Positions 1-8,845 of a DNA stretch of 64,000 bases are shown piece by piece. Under the pieces are notes generated by a model. The model worked only from the letters and a program-made list of their open reading frames with translations. It was not told the origin of the DNA and ran no database searches. Each line of letters opens with the position of its first letter. Positions within the stretch are counted from its first letter, which is position 1. Source of the stretch: Pseudacidovorax sp. RU35E. Lineage in GTDB: Bacteria; Pseudomonadota; Gammaproteobacteria; Burkholderiales; Burkholderiaceae_C. The position numbers and the translations under genes were made by a program. The stretch spans positions 372,001-436,000 of the forward strand of contig NZ_FTMY01000004.1 in the NCBI RefSeq assembly GCF_900156165.1, written 5' to 3'.

Positions 1-2
1 GT

Positions 3-910
3 GGGCTACGCGCGGGCGTGGCGGCATTGGTGGCGGCGATCGTGTTCTCGGGACTGTGGCTGGGACTGCTGCTGTACCGCGGGCAGGCGCGTCTTCGGCG
101 GCTCGAAGGGGCCCTGGCGGCGGCAGCACCCGACGCCATGCCGGTGCTGCCGCACACGGGCCTCGAAGAGCTGGACCGCATCGTCGCCAGCTACAACGGA
201 TTCGCCGGCCGCTTCGAGGAAGCACGCGCCGCCGCCCGTGACGCCCAGGCGCAGCGCAGCCGCGACATGCGCCTGGCCGCACTCGGCCGCATGAGTTCGG
301 CGGTGGCGCACGAGATCCGCAACCCCATCGCCGCCATGCGCCTGAAGGCCGAGAACGCGCTGGCCGGCGACCCATCGGCGCAGGGCCGCGCGCTGCAGAC
401 CATCGTCGGCCAGATCGACCGGCTCGATGCTGTGGTGCAGAGCCTGCTGGCGCTGGTGCAGCCGCTGGAGCTCAAGCCGCGGCCCGTCGACCTGCCCGCC
501 TGGCTGGACGAGCGCCTGGCCGCCGCCACGCCCGCCGCGGCGGCCCGGCAGGTGCGGCTGGTGCTGGCCGAAGGCGCACCGGCCTGCGCCGTCTTCGACC
601 CCATGCACCTGGCCCGCGCCATCGACAACCTGCTGGACAACGCCGTGCGCCACGCCCGCAGCCCCGGCGGTCAGGTGCGCCTCGCGGCCCATGGCGATGC
701 GGCCCGCGGCCAGCTCACCATTACGGTCAGTGACGACGGCGAGGGCGTGCCCGAGGCCCTGCGCAGCCGTCTGTTCGAGCCCTTCGGCACCGGCCGGGCC
801 GACGGCACCGGCCTGGGCCTGGCGCTGTCGCGCGAGGTGGCCTTCGCCCATGGCGGCGACCTGCGCCACGAACCCGGCGCGCCCGGCGCCCGTTTCATCC
901 TGGAGATGCC

Positions 911-926
<16 letters not shown>
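3..926 (+). CDS. Sensor histidine kinase, 5' end outside window
   Basis: Partial two-component sensor kinase of the cytoplasmic membrane. The frame is open to the window edge, so the N-terminal sensor part is missing. What remains starts in a hydrophobic segment (visible residues ~4-25), followed by a linker and a HisKA domain with the phospho-acceptor His in AVAHEIRNP (visible residue ~103). The ATPase domain has an N box (DNLLDNAVRHAR), a G1 box (DDGEGVP), an F box (FEPFGTG) and a G2 box (GTGLGLAL), so the catalytic core looks intact. The stop overlaps the next gene by 16 bases, which argues for translational coupling with the NtrC-type response regulator as cognate partner. Signal unknown. 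Confidence 0.9.
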
Positions 927-2272
<1,346 letters not shown>

Positions 2273-2287
2273 CGGCACGCCCAGGCC

Positions 2288-2317
2288 GCTGTCCTGTTCC
2301 CGGACAGCCGCTGTCCG
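2288..2317. promoter_or_regulatory. Candidate enhancer (UAS) for the NtrC-type regulator
   Basis: Three half-sites in alternating orientation: GCTGTCC (2288-2294), GGACAGC (2302-2308) and CTGTCCG (2311-2317). The last two make a perfect palindrome with 7-base arms CGGACAG/CTGTCCG around CCG. It lies roughly 90-120 bases upstream of the start expected from the -24/-12 promoter at 2381, the usual distance for an enhancer-binding protein. The hairpins could instead be a terminator for the regulator gene, but no T-tract follows. Confidence 0.55.
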
Positions 2318-2380
2318 CCACGCGGCCAACCCACGGCGCCTGCCCGCCGCCAAGTGCTTGATCTGCAAGGCAAGCGCGGC

Positions 2381-2396
2381 TGGCACGTCTCTTGGA
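2381..2396 (+). promoter_or_regulatory. Candidate sigma-54 (-24/-12) promoter
   Basis: TGGCAC, five bases, then TTGGA. The consensus is TGGCAC-N5-TTGCA, so the only departure is G for C in the -12 element. The -24 GG and the -12 doublet are separated by the required ten bases. The predicted transcript would start near 2407, giving a 5' leader of about 22 bases before the ATG at 2429, which has an AGGAG-type ribosome site. Its position just after a sigma-54 activator gene supports the call. Confidence 0.6.
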
Positions 2397-2428
2397 ACAG
2401 GTCAGGCATCCGTCAACAGGAGCCTTCC

Positions 2429-3325
2429 ATGACCTTGACCCGATTCCCCCTTCGCGCCGGCCTGCTGGCCGGCCTCGTCGTCGCCTCCGGTATCGCGGGC
2501 GCCCAGCCGGCGCCGCAAGCGGTGCCGCCCGCCGCGCCGGTGTTTCCGATGACCGATGCGGCCCCGCGACCCATGGCTGAACCGCGCGCTGGCGCCCTGC
2601 CTGCGCCCATGCCCGAGGCACGGCCCGGCGCCCTGGCGGCGCCCACGTCCGAGCCCCGGCCGATGCCGGTGGCCGGGCCGATGGGCCTGCCGCCTGCCGT
2701 CCAGGCCCAGGCCCAGGCCCAGGCCCAGGCCAGCGTGTCGGGCACGCTCGCCCGCTGGCTGATCAATCCCAACGGCGAAGCCGACGGTCTGCTGCTGCAG
2801 GACGGCACGCAGGTGAGCTTTCCGCCCCACCTGTCCGCCGAGCTGACGGCCCTGGCCCAGCCCGGTGAGCGCATCGACGTGAGCGGCTGGCGCGCCACCG
2901 GGGGTGGGGTGCTGCAGGCCCAGCAGGTCAGCGTTCGTGGTCGGACGGTGGCGGACCAGCCACCCGCGCCCGGTGCCGTGCCCCCCGCGCCGCGCGCCAT
3001 GGGTGCGCTGGCCGCGATGGACGCCGGCGGACGCATCGTCCGCGTGCTGTCCACCGGCCGCGGTGACGTCAATGGCGTGCTACTGGAAGACGGCACCATC
3101 GTGCGCTTTCCGCCGCACGTCGGCCGCATGATCGGTGGCCTGCTGCAACCCGGCGCGCCGCTCTATGCGCAGGGCTGGGGCACGCGCAGCCCGCTGGGCA
3201 CGGCGCTGGAGGCCACGCGCCTGGGTGCTTCGCCAAAGGCGCTGCAGGACGTGCTGTCGGGCAGCGCCGATATGCCGGCGGCCCGCCCGGGCCCGGTGCC
3301 GGGCCCGCAGCGCCGGCCGGTCTGA
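2429..3325 (+). CDS. Exported protein with two OB-like repeats
   Basis: 298 residues, family not recognised by name. The ATG at 2429 is preferred over an in-frame start 75 bases upstream because CAGGAG lies before it and a signal peptide follows at once (LRAGLLAGLVVASGIAGAQ). Residues ~25-100 are Pro/Ala/Gln-rich, including a QA run encoded by a hexamer repeat. Two copies of a ~60-residue module follow (about 103-160 and 195-255), each reading G-x-L, then GLLLQDGTQVSFPPH or GVLLEDGTIVRFPPH, then a G-D/E-x-I/L-x-V/A-x-GW edge. The next gene carries the same module twice. Function unknown; the module looks like a small beta-barrel. Probably sigma-54 controlled. Confidence 0.75.
   Translation: MTLTRFPLRAGLLAGLVVASGIAGAQPAPQAVPPAAPVFPMTDAAPRPMAEPRAGALPAPMPEARPGALAAPTSEPRPMPVAGPMGLPPAVQAQAQAQAQASVSGTLARWLINPNGEADGLLLQDGTQVSFPPHLSAELTALAQPGERIDVSGWRATGGGVLQAQQVSVRGRTVADQPPAPGAVPPAPRAMGALAAMDAGGRIVRVLSTGRGDVNGVLLEDGTIVRFPPHVGRMIGGLLQPGAPLYAQGWGTRSPLGTALEATRLGASPKALQDVLSGSADMPAARPGPVPGPQRRPV
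2701..2730 (+). repeat. Five tandem copies of a CCAGGC hexamer
   Basis: Five perfect CCAGGC units inside the coding sequence of the exported OB-repeat protein, encoding an alternating Gln-Ala tract in the linker between the signal peptide and the first module. Copy number may vary by slippage without breaking the frame. Confidence 0.9.
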
Positions 3326-3393
3326 GCTTTGTCCGGTGCGGCGCGTTGCGCCGCGCCACCTCTTCTCTCTTTTTCCACTTGCACGGAGCCTCC

Positions 3394-3936
3394 ATGCCCC
3401 ACCACGAAGAAATGATCGATGTCTATGCCGTCGAAGGCCAGTTCCAGCACCTCATCTACAGCCCGCGTGGAGGCTATGAAGGCTTGCTCATCGACACCCA
3501 CGGCATTCCCACGCAGTTCGTGTTCGACAAGCACGACGAGACCGCAGCCGATGCCTTCGCGCACCTGAAGCCGGGTAAGACGGTCACGGTGGAAGGCAGC
3601 CTGCGCCTGCCCTCCGACAAGGGCGAGGGCGACCATGTGGTCTACGACTTCCATCGGCTGAGCCAGGTCGCCGGCAAGCCGGTCGATGCCGCCCACGGCG
3701 ACGGCCCGGTCCGCGGCCGTGTCGCGCGCATCAACCATGCGAAGCACGGCGCGCCCAACGGCGTGGTGCTGGACAGCGGCGACTTCGTGCACCTGAAGCC
3801 CGAAGGCTTCGTGCACGCCGGGCTGAAGGTGGGCGACATGGTCGAGGCCGAAGGCCCGGCCCGCCCGCTCGCGGGCGGCAAGGGCCGGGTGATGGACGCC
3901 CGCACCGTCAACGGCCAGCCGCTGCCGCAGCGCTGA
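3394..3936 (+). CDS. Cytoplasmic paralogue with two OB-like repeats
   Basis: 180 residues, function unknown. The ATG at 3394 follows a GGAG-type site (CACGGAGCC). No signal peptide, unlike its upstream neighbour. Two copies of the same ~60-residue pattern: residues ~10-68 (V-x-G-x-F, then YEGLLIDTHGIPTQFVFDKH, then LKPGKTVTVEGS) and ~95-160 (VRGRVARI, then PNGVVLDSGDFVHLKPE, then LKVGDMVEAEGPA). Tandem position and shared pattern indicate duplication of an ancestral repeat gene, with one copy exported and one not. It likely shares the promoter before 2429. Confidence 0.75.
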   Translation: MPHHEEMIDVYAVEGQFQHLIYSPRGGYEGLLIDTHGIPTQFVFDKHDETAADAFAHLKPGKTVTVEGSLRLPSDKGEGDHVVYDFHRLSQVAGKPVDAAHGDGPVRGRVARINHAKHGAPNGVVLDSGDFVHLKPEGFVHAGLKVGDMVEAEGPARPLAGGKGRVMDARTVNGQPLPQR

Positions 3937-3955
3937 CCTTTCAGAAGAGGCGCCC

Positions 3956-5263
3956 ATGACCACCACCACGCTGGCGATGCCCATGGCCGCCTCTCCGGGG
4001 CGGGCCACCGCCGCCGCGGGCTCGCTCACGGCCCTGGCCTGGATGGCCTTCTTCCTGGCCGATGTGCGCGATGGTCTGGGACCCTTCCTCGCCACCTATC
4101 TGCAGAGCCAGCGGGTCGAGCAGTCGCTGATCGGCCTGACGCTCACCGCAGGCGGGCTGGCGGCGGTGGTGATGACGCCGCTGGCCGGTGCCTGGGTGGA
4201 CCGGTCCGCGGCCAAGCGGCTGCTCCTGGTCGCCGCGGTGGTGCTGGTGCTGGCGGGCAGCGCCTGCGCCTTCACCACCCGTTCGCCGGCATTGCTGGTC
4301 GCCTCGCAGGCCGTGGCGGGCGCCGCAGGCGCCCTGCTGGCCGCGGCACTGGCGGGCCTCACGCTCGGCCTCGCACGCCGCGAAGGGCTGCGACGCCAGA
4401 CCGGGCGCAACGAGGCCTGGAGCCATGCGGGCAATATCGTCTCGGCCCTGGGCGCGGGCGTGGTGGCTCACCTCTTCGGCGCCCCCTGGATGATGGCCGT
4501 CATGCTGGCCATGTCGGTGGGCGCGCTGCTGTGCGTGGCCGCGATCCGCGCGCAGGACATCGACCATGCCGCCGCGCGCGGCGTGGATGCCATCGAGGCG
4601 CCGGCTGGTGGTCAACGGGTCGAGGCAGCGCCCGAAGGCTTCGGTGACCTGCTGCGCCACAAGGCCCTGTGGCTCTTCGCGCTGACCTGCGCCCTCTTCC
4701 ACCTCGGCAACGCGGCCATGCTGCCGTTGCTCAACCAGCGGCTGGCCGCCACGCAGCCCGATGCGGCGCCGCTGCTGTGGACCGGTGTCGCCATCGTGGT
4801 GGCGCAACTGACCATGGTGCCGGTGGCGCTGTGGGTGTCGCGCACCCGGCGCTGGGACCTGTCGGCCTTCGTCTACCTGGCCATCCTGATCCTGCCGGTG
4901 CGGGGGCTGCTGGCCTGGGCCTTCCCGAGCGTGTGGGCCAACCTGCCGGTGCAGGTGCTGGACGGCATCGCCGCCGGTGCGCTGGGGGTGGCCACGCCGC
5001 TGATGGTGGAGCGCTATGTGCGCGGCTCGGGCCGCTACAACCTGGCCCTCGGCCTGGTGCTGACGATGCAGGGTGTGGGCGCGGCCTTCAGCGCCGGGCT
5101 GGCCAACGGGATCGTGGGCCGCGCCGGCCACTTCGGGCTGGCCTTCGCCGTGCTGGCGGGCTGCGCGCTGTTGGCACTGCCGGTCTTCGTGATGGCGCAG
5201 CGGGCGAGCGGCCGCGAGGTCGACGCCGGCGGCGGCGCGGACGCGAAGGAGCGAGCCCGTTGA
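3956..5263 (+). CDS. MFS transporter
   Basis: 435 residues with about twelve hydrophobic segments, typical of the major facilitator superfamily; inner-membrane secondary transport, substrate unknown. The first membrane segment carries FFLADVRDGLGPFLATYL, and the loop between TM2 and TM3 has the GAWVDRSAAKR version of the family's G-x(3)-D-R-x-G/A-R/K-R/K signature. The ribosome site AGAAGAGG sits 6-7 bases before the ATG. It follows the OB-repeat gene by 19 bases on the same strand and is probably co-transcribed with it. A palindrome at 5276 separates it from the gallate dioxygenase gene, so a role in gallate uptake is possible but not shown. Confidence 0.85.
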   Translation: MTTTTLAMPMAASPGRATAAAGSLTALAWMAFFLADVRDGLGPFLATYLQSQRVEQSLIGLTLTAGGLAAVVMTPLAGAWVDRSAAKRLLLVAAVVLVLAGSACAFTTRSPALLVASQAVAGAAGALLAAALAGLTLGLARREGLRRQTGRNEAWSHAGNIVSALGAGVVAHLFGAPWMMAVMLAMSVGALLCVAAIRAQDIDHAAARGVDAIEAPAGGQRVEAAPEGFGDLLRHKALWLFALTCALFHLGNAAMLPLLNQRLAATQPDAAPLLWTGVAIVVAQLTMVPVALWVSRTRRWDLSAFVYLAILILPVRGLLAWAFPSVWANLPVQVLDGIAAGALGVATPLMVERYVRGSGRYNLALGLVLTMQGVGAAFSAGLANGIVGRAGHFGLAFAVLAGCALLALPVFVMAQRASGREVDAGGGADAKERAR

Positions 5264-5275
5264 AGAATCCACTCC

Positions 5276-5298
5276 CGCGATAAGCAGCAGTTATCGCG
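5276..5298. promoter_or_regulatory. Palindrome between MFS gene and gallate dioxygenase
   Basis: Perfect 8-base arms CGCGATAA/TTATCGCG around GCAGCAG. It lies 13 bases after the MFS stop and 77 bases before the dioxygenase start, so it may be an operator for the gallate LysR regulator or a terminator. There is no T-run, which favours an operator. A related GCGATAA sequence occurs at 7595-7601, upstream of the LysR gene itself. Confidence 0.45.
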
Positions 5299-5374
5299 TG
5301 CGCCTTCCCGCCATCTCCCGGCGCGTCCCGGCCATTCCTAGACTGCCGCGCTGACCGCACTCCTGGAGACCTGA

Positions 5375-6688
5375 TTGGCCACGCTCATCGGCGGCATCGC
5401 CGCATCGCATACCCCGACGATCGGCTTCGCCCTGGACCGCGACAAGCGCGCCGATCCGGTGTGGGCGCCCATCTTCGAGGCCTTCGCGCCCCTGCGTGCG
5501 TGGATGGAGACGCACCGCCCCGACGTGCTGCTTTTCGTCTACAACGACCACGTCACCTCCTTCTTCTTCGATCACTACTCGGCCTTCACGCTGGGCATCG
5601 GCACGCAATGGGCCGTCGCCGACGAAGGCGGTGGTGCCCGGGCGCTGCCGCCCATCGCGGGCGACGCCGCCTTCGCCGAGCACCTGGGGCAGTGCCTCAT
5701 GGCCGACGAGTTCGACATGGCCTTCTTCCAGGACAAGCCGCTGGACCACGGCTGCTTCTCGCCGCTGTCCATGATGTGCCCGCGCAACGACGACGGCTGG
5801 GCCGTGCGGCTGGTGCCGCTGCAGGTGGGCGTGCTGCAGTTCCCCATTCCCACGGCGCGTCGCTGCTTCCGCCTTGGCCAGGCCCTGCGGCGCGCCATCG
5901 AGAGCTATCCGCAGGATTTGCGGGTGGCCGTGGTCGCCACCGGCGGCCTGTCGCACCAGGTGCACGGCGAGCGCGCGGGCTTCAACAACCCCGCCTGGGA
6001 CGCGCGCTTCCTCGACCTGATCGAGCAGGATCCGGAACACCTGGCCCAGATGACGCATGCCGAATATGCGGCGCTGGGCGGCATGGAGGGCGCGGAGGTC
6101 ATCATGTGGCTGATCATGCGCGGCGCCCTGTCGGCGCAGGTGCGCTGCACGCACCGCAGCTATTACCTGCCCTCGATGACCGGTATCGCCACCGCCATCT
6201 ACGAGAACCAGTCGGCACCGCCGCCCGCGCGCGAGGCGCAGCGACGCGCCGAGCAGCAGCAAGCCCAACTGCATGGTGCCGATGCGCTGGCAGGCAGCTA
6301 TCCCTTCACCCTCGGGCGCAGCGTGCGCGGGCTGCGGCTCAACCGCTTCCTGCACCAGCTGGTGGCGCCGGACTTCCGCGAGCGCTTCCTGGCCGACGAG
6401 GAGGCCGAATTCGAACGTGGCGGCCTGAGCGACACCGAGCGCGACCTGGTGCGGCGCCGCGACTGGCGGGGGCTCATCCACCATGGGGCGATCTTCTTCA
6501 TGCTGGAGAAGCTGGGCGCCGCCACGGGAGTGTCGAACCTGCACATCTATGCCGCGATGCGCGGCGAATCGCTGGAGGCCTTCCAGCAGACGCGCAACGC
6601 GCCCGGCGCGCTCTATTCGGTGGCCGGCCAGGCCGCGGGCACCCTGAACTGGGACGCGGCCCCGGCTGTCAAACCTGCTGCAGATTGA
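5375..6688 (+). CDS. galA: Gallate dioxygenase, LigB-LigA fusion
   Basis: 437 residues. Extradiol ring-cleavage enzyme of the LigAB superfamily in which a LigB-like catalytic part (residues ~1-280) is fused to a LigA-like C-terminal part (~310-420), the architecture of gallate dioxygenases GalA and DesB. Visible iron-ligand candidates are H12 (ASHTP) and H59 (YNDHVTS), and GGLSHQ carries a further active-site His. It should open gallate with O2 to 4-oxalomesaconate. The start is TTG (5375), preceded by TGGAGA; the first in-frame ATG would remove H12. The last 20 bases overlap the convergent LysR gene. A tannase gene 2 kb away could supply gallate. A protocatechuate 4,5-dioxygenase fusion is the alternative. 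Confidence 0.85.
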   Translation: MATLIGGIAASHTPTIGFALDRDKRADPVWAPIFEAFAPLRAWMETHRPDVLLFVYNDHVTSFFFDHYSAFTLGIGTQWAVADEGGGARALPPIAGDAAFAEHLGQCLMADEFDMAFFQDKPLDHGCFSPLSMMCPRNDDGWAVRLVPLQVGVLQFPIPTARRCFRLGQALRRAIESYPQDLRVAVVATGGLSHQVHGERAGFNNPAWDARFLDLIEQDPEHLAQMTHAEYAALGGMEGAEVIMWLIMRGALSAQVRCTHRSYYLPSMTGIATAIYENQSAPPPAREAQRRAEQQQAQLHGADALAGSYPFTLGRSVRGLRLNRFLHQLVAPDFRERFLADEEAEFERGGLSDTERDLVRRRDWRGLIHHGAIFFMLEKLGAATGVSNLHIYAAMRGESLEAFQQTRNAPGALYSVAGQAAGTLNWDAAPAVKPAAD

Positions 6689-7574
6689 GCTGGTGCGCCG
6701 CCCGGTACAGGTGCGACACCAGGTGCCGGATCAACGGGCGCGCAGCCACATCGCGACGAATCAGCGCGGCGATCTCGAGGTTGAGCCCGGGCTCTTCGGT
6801 GGGGATGACCGAGATGGCCGAGCGCACCATCTCGTGGGCCGCGATCTGATGCGGCATCAGGCCCACGCAGTCGCCGCTGGCCACCAGCGACAGCAGCGCC
6901 AGCGTTGAGTTGGCGAAGGCCCCCACCCGCGGCGCCTTGAGGTCGTGGGCCTCGAACCACTGGCGCGCATAACCCTCGTCTCCATTGGCGCCGGTGTAGA
7001 CCCACTTCGCATCCTGGAGCTCGGCAAGCCGCCGGCAGCCGAGCAACGGACTGCCCTTGCGCACCGTCGGGACCATGGTCGTGCGCGCCAGCCGTTCGAC
7101 CACGTACTCGCCCCGCGGCAGATCTGCAGGCACGCCGCCGAGCATCAGGTCCACCTCGCCGGCGCGCAGCCGCTGCAGCTGCGCGATGTAGAGCTCTTCG
7201 CTCAGCCGCACCCGCACCGAGGGAAAGGCCTGGCTGAAGGTGCGCAGCGTCTCGGGCACGAGCAGCATCACGGCCATCGGCACGGCGCCGATGTGCAGGT
7301 CGCCCACCATGTCGCCGTCGAGCTGACGGATCTCGTTGACGGCCTCGTCGAATTCGCGCAAGGCCTTCAGAGAGTGCTCGTACAGCGCGCGGCCCTGCGC
7401 CGTGGGCGCCACGCCGCGCGTGGTGCGCTCGAGCAGTGCCACGCCCAGTTCCAGCTCCAGCTCCCGGATCACCTTCGACAGGGCCGGCTGAGAGAGCTCG
7501 ACCTTGCGCGCGGCGGCGCGCAGGCTGCCTTCCTGCACGGCAGCGACCAACGCCTTGATGGCGGACAACTTCAT
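6669..7574 (-). CDS. LysR-type regulator, likely of gallate/tannin genes
   Basis: 301 residues. N-terminal winged helix-turn-helix (about 1-60, with EGSLRAAARKVELSQPALSKVIRELE) and a periplasmic-binding-protein-like effector domain ending at LNLQQV. It is convergent with the gallate dioxygenase gene, the 3' ends overlapping by 20 bases, and divergent from the Bug-tannase genes starting at 7818. That position between two related operons makes it the obvious candidate regulator of both. The inducer is presumably gallate or an oxidation product (inference). Confidence 0.85.
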   Translation of the reverse strand: MKLSAIKALVAAVQEGSLRAAARKVELSQPALSKVIRELELELGVALLERTTRGVAPTAQGRALYEHSLKALREFDEAVNEIRQLDGDMVGDLHIGAVPMAVMLLVPETLRTFSQAFPSVRVRLSEELYIAQLQRLRAGEVDLMLGGVPADLPRGEYVVERLARTTMVPTVRKGSPLLGCRRLAELQDAKWVYTGANGDEGYARQWFEAHDLKAPRVGAFANSTLALLSLVASGDCVGLMPHQIAAHEMVRSAISVIPTEEPGLNLEIAALIRRDVAARPLIRHLVSHLYRAAHQLNLQQV

Positions 7575-7817
7575 CTTCTGGTTTTCCCTCGCTGGCGATA
7601 ACCGGCCGCAATCACGCGGCGCATCGCGTCATCTTCTGGCAGCACGGCACTTTACCCAGAATCAATGCAGCGCCCGGAAACGCGCTGCTGCGTGCGGTCC
7701 GCAAGCGATGGGCGCGGTCGCGGCATGCCACCGTCCGGCCGCCTCCCGCTTTCCGTCCAACCTTCCGGGCAGGTGTCGTGCCCCTGCACCCCGTCTCCCG
7801 CCGATTCGATCCCGACC

Positions 7818-8810
7818 ATGAAGAACCATCGAACCCTCCGTGCCCCTGCGGCCTTCCTCCTTCCCCTGGCCGCCGCGCTGTACGCGGCGTTGCCCGTGCA
7901 TGCGCAGGACTTTCCCACGCGGCAGGTGCGCATCATCACGCCCTTCCCGGTCGGCAGCGGCCCCGACGGCATCGCCCGCCTGATGGCGGACCGGCTGGCC
8001 AAGGCCTGGGGCAAGCCGGTGCTGGTCGAGAACCGGCCGGGCGGCAACGGCTTCGTGGCCATCGATGCCTTCAAACGCGCGGCCACCGATGGGCACGACC
8101 TGATCCAGCTCGACAACGTCCACCTGACGGCCTATCCGCACCTGTTCAAGCGGCTGCCCTACGACCCGGCCAAGGACTTCGATCCGTTGCTGCCGCTGCA
8201 GAAGGCGTACTTCCTGTTCGTCACGGCCAAGTCCTCGCCCTACAACAACCTCGGCGATCTCGTGCGCGACGCGCGGGCGCGTCCGGGCCAGGTCAATTAC
8301 GGCTCATGGTCGATCGGCAATCCGGTGCACCTGGGCTCGGCACGTTTCGCCACCGCCACCCGGCTCGACATGACCCACGTGGTCTACAAGGAGACCACGC
8401 AGCTCTACACCTCCGTGGCCAATGGCGAGCTCAACTTCGCGCTCGGCTCCAGCGGGTCCACGGCGCCGCTGTACCAGTCGGGAAAGATCAAATACCTGGC
8501 GGTGGCCGCGTCCAAGCGACTCGCCGCCTTGCCCGATGTGCCGACCCTGGCCGAGGCGGGCGGTCCGGCCGACCTCGAAGTGAGCGGCTGGACCACGCTG
8601 GCCGCGCCGCCCGGTCTGCCCGCCGCCGTGACCGAGAAGATCCGCCGCGACGTGATCGCCGCGCTCGACGATCCGGCCATCCAGGCCCGCTTCGTCACCT
8701 TCGGCTACACGCCCTTCCCGATCTCGCGCGAGGACTTCGCCCGCTACATCAAGGACGAGTCGGCCACCATGGCCACCGTCATCAAGGCGACCAAGGCCTC
8801 GCTCGACTGA
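7818..8810 (+). CDS. Bug/TctC-type periplasmic receptor (copy 1)
   Basis: 330 residues. Signal peptide MKNHRTLRAPAAFLLPLAAALYAALPVHAQ with cleavage expected after AQA/HAQ, then the Bug-family opening DFPTRQVRIITPFPVGSGPDGIAR. These proteins bind small carboxylates in the periplasm for tripartite tricarboxylate transport or signalling. No TctA/TctB membrane genes lie nearby, as is usual for this expanded family in betaproteobacteria. It is 36 bases upstream of the tannase gene and first in that operon, so its ligand may be gallate or a tannin ester product. The family-typical Asp of the GGxxD loop is here GSGPDG. Confidence 0.9.
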   Translation: MKNHRTLRAPAAFLLPLAAALYAALPVHAQDFPTRQVRIITPFPVGSGPDGIARLMADRLAKAWGKPVLVENRPGGNGFVAIDAFKRAATDGHDLIQLDNVHLTAYPHLFKRLPYDPAKDFDPLLPLQKAYFLFVTAKSSPYNNLGDLVRDARARPGQVNYGSWSIGNPVHLGSARFATATRLDMTHVVYKETTQLYTSVANGELNFALGSSGSTAPLYQSGKIKYLAVAASKRLAALPDVPTLAEAGGPADLEVSGWTTLAAPPGLPAAVTEKIRRDVIAALDDPAIQARFVTFGYTPFPISREDFARYIKDESATMATVIKATKASLD

Positions 8811-8845
8811 GCGGCATTGCACTTCCCCGACCCCAGGAGACAACC

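Noticed and set aside
7778..8845. Extension of the tannase frame through the whole preceding Bug gene
   Set aside because: The extended part is out of frame with the real Bug receptor and lacks any fold; the lipoprotein signal and ribosome site fix the tannase start at 8846.
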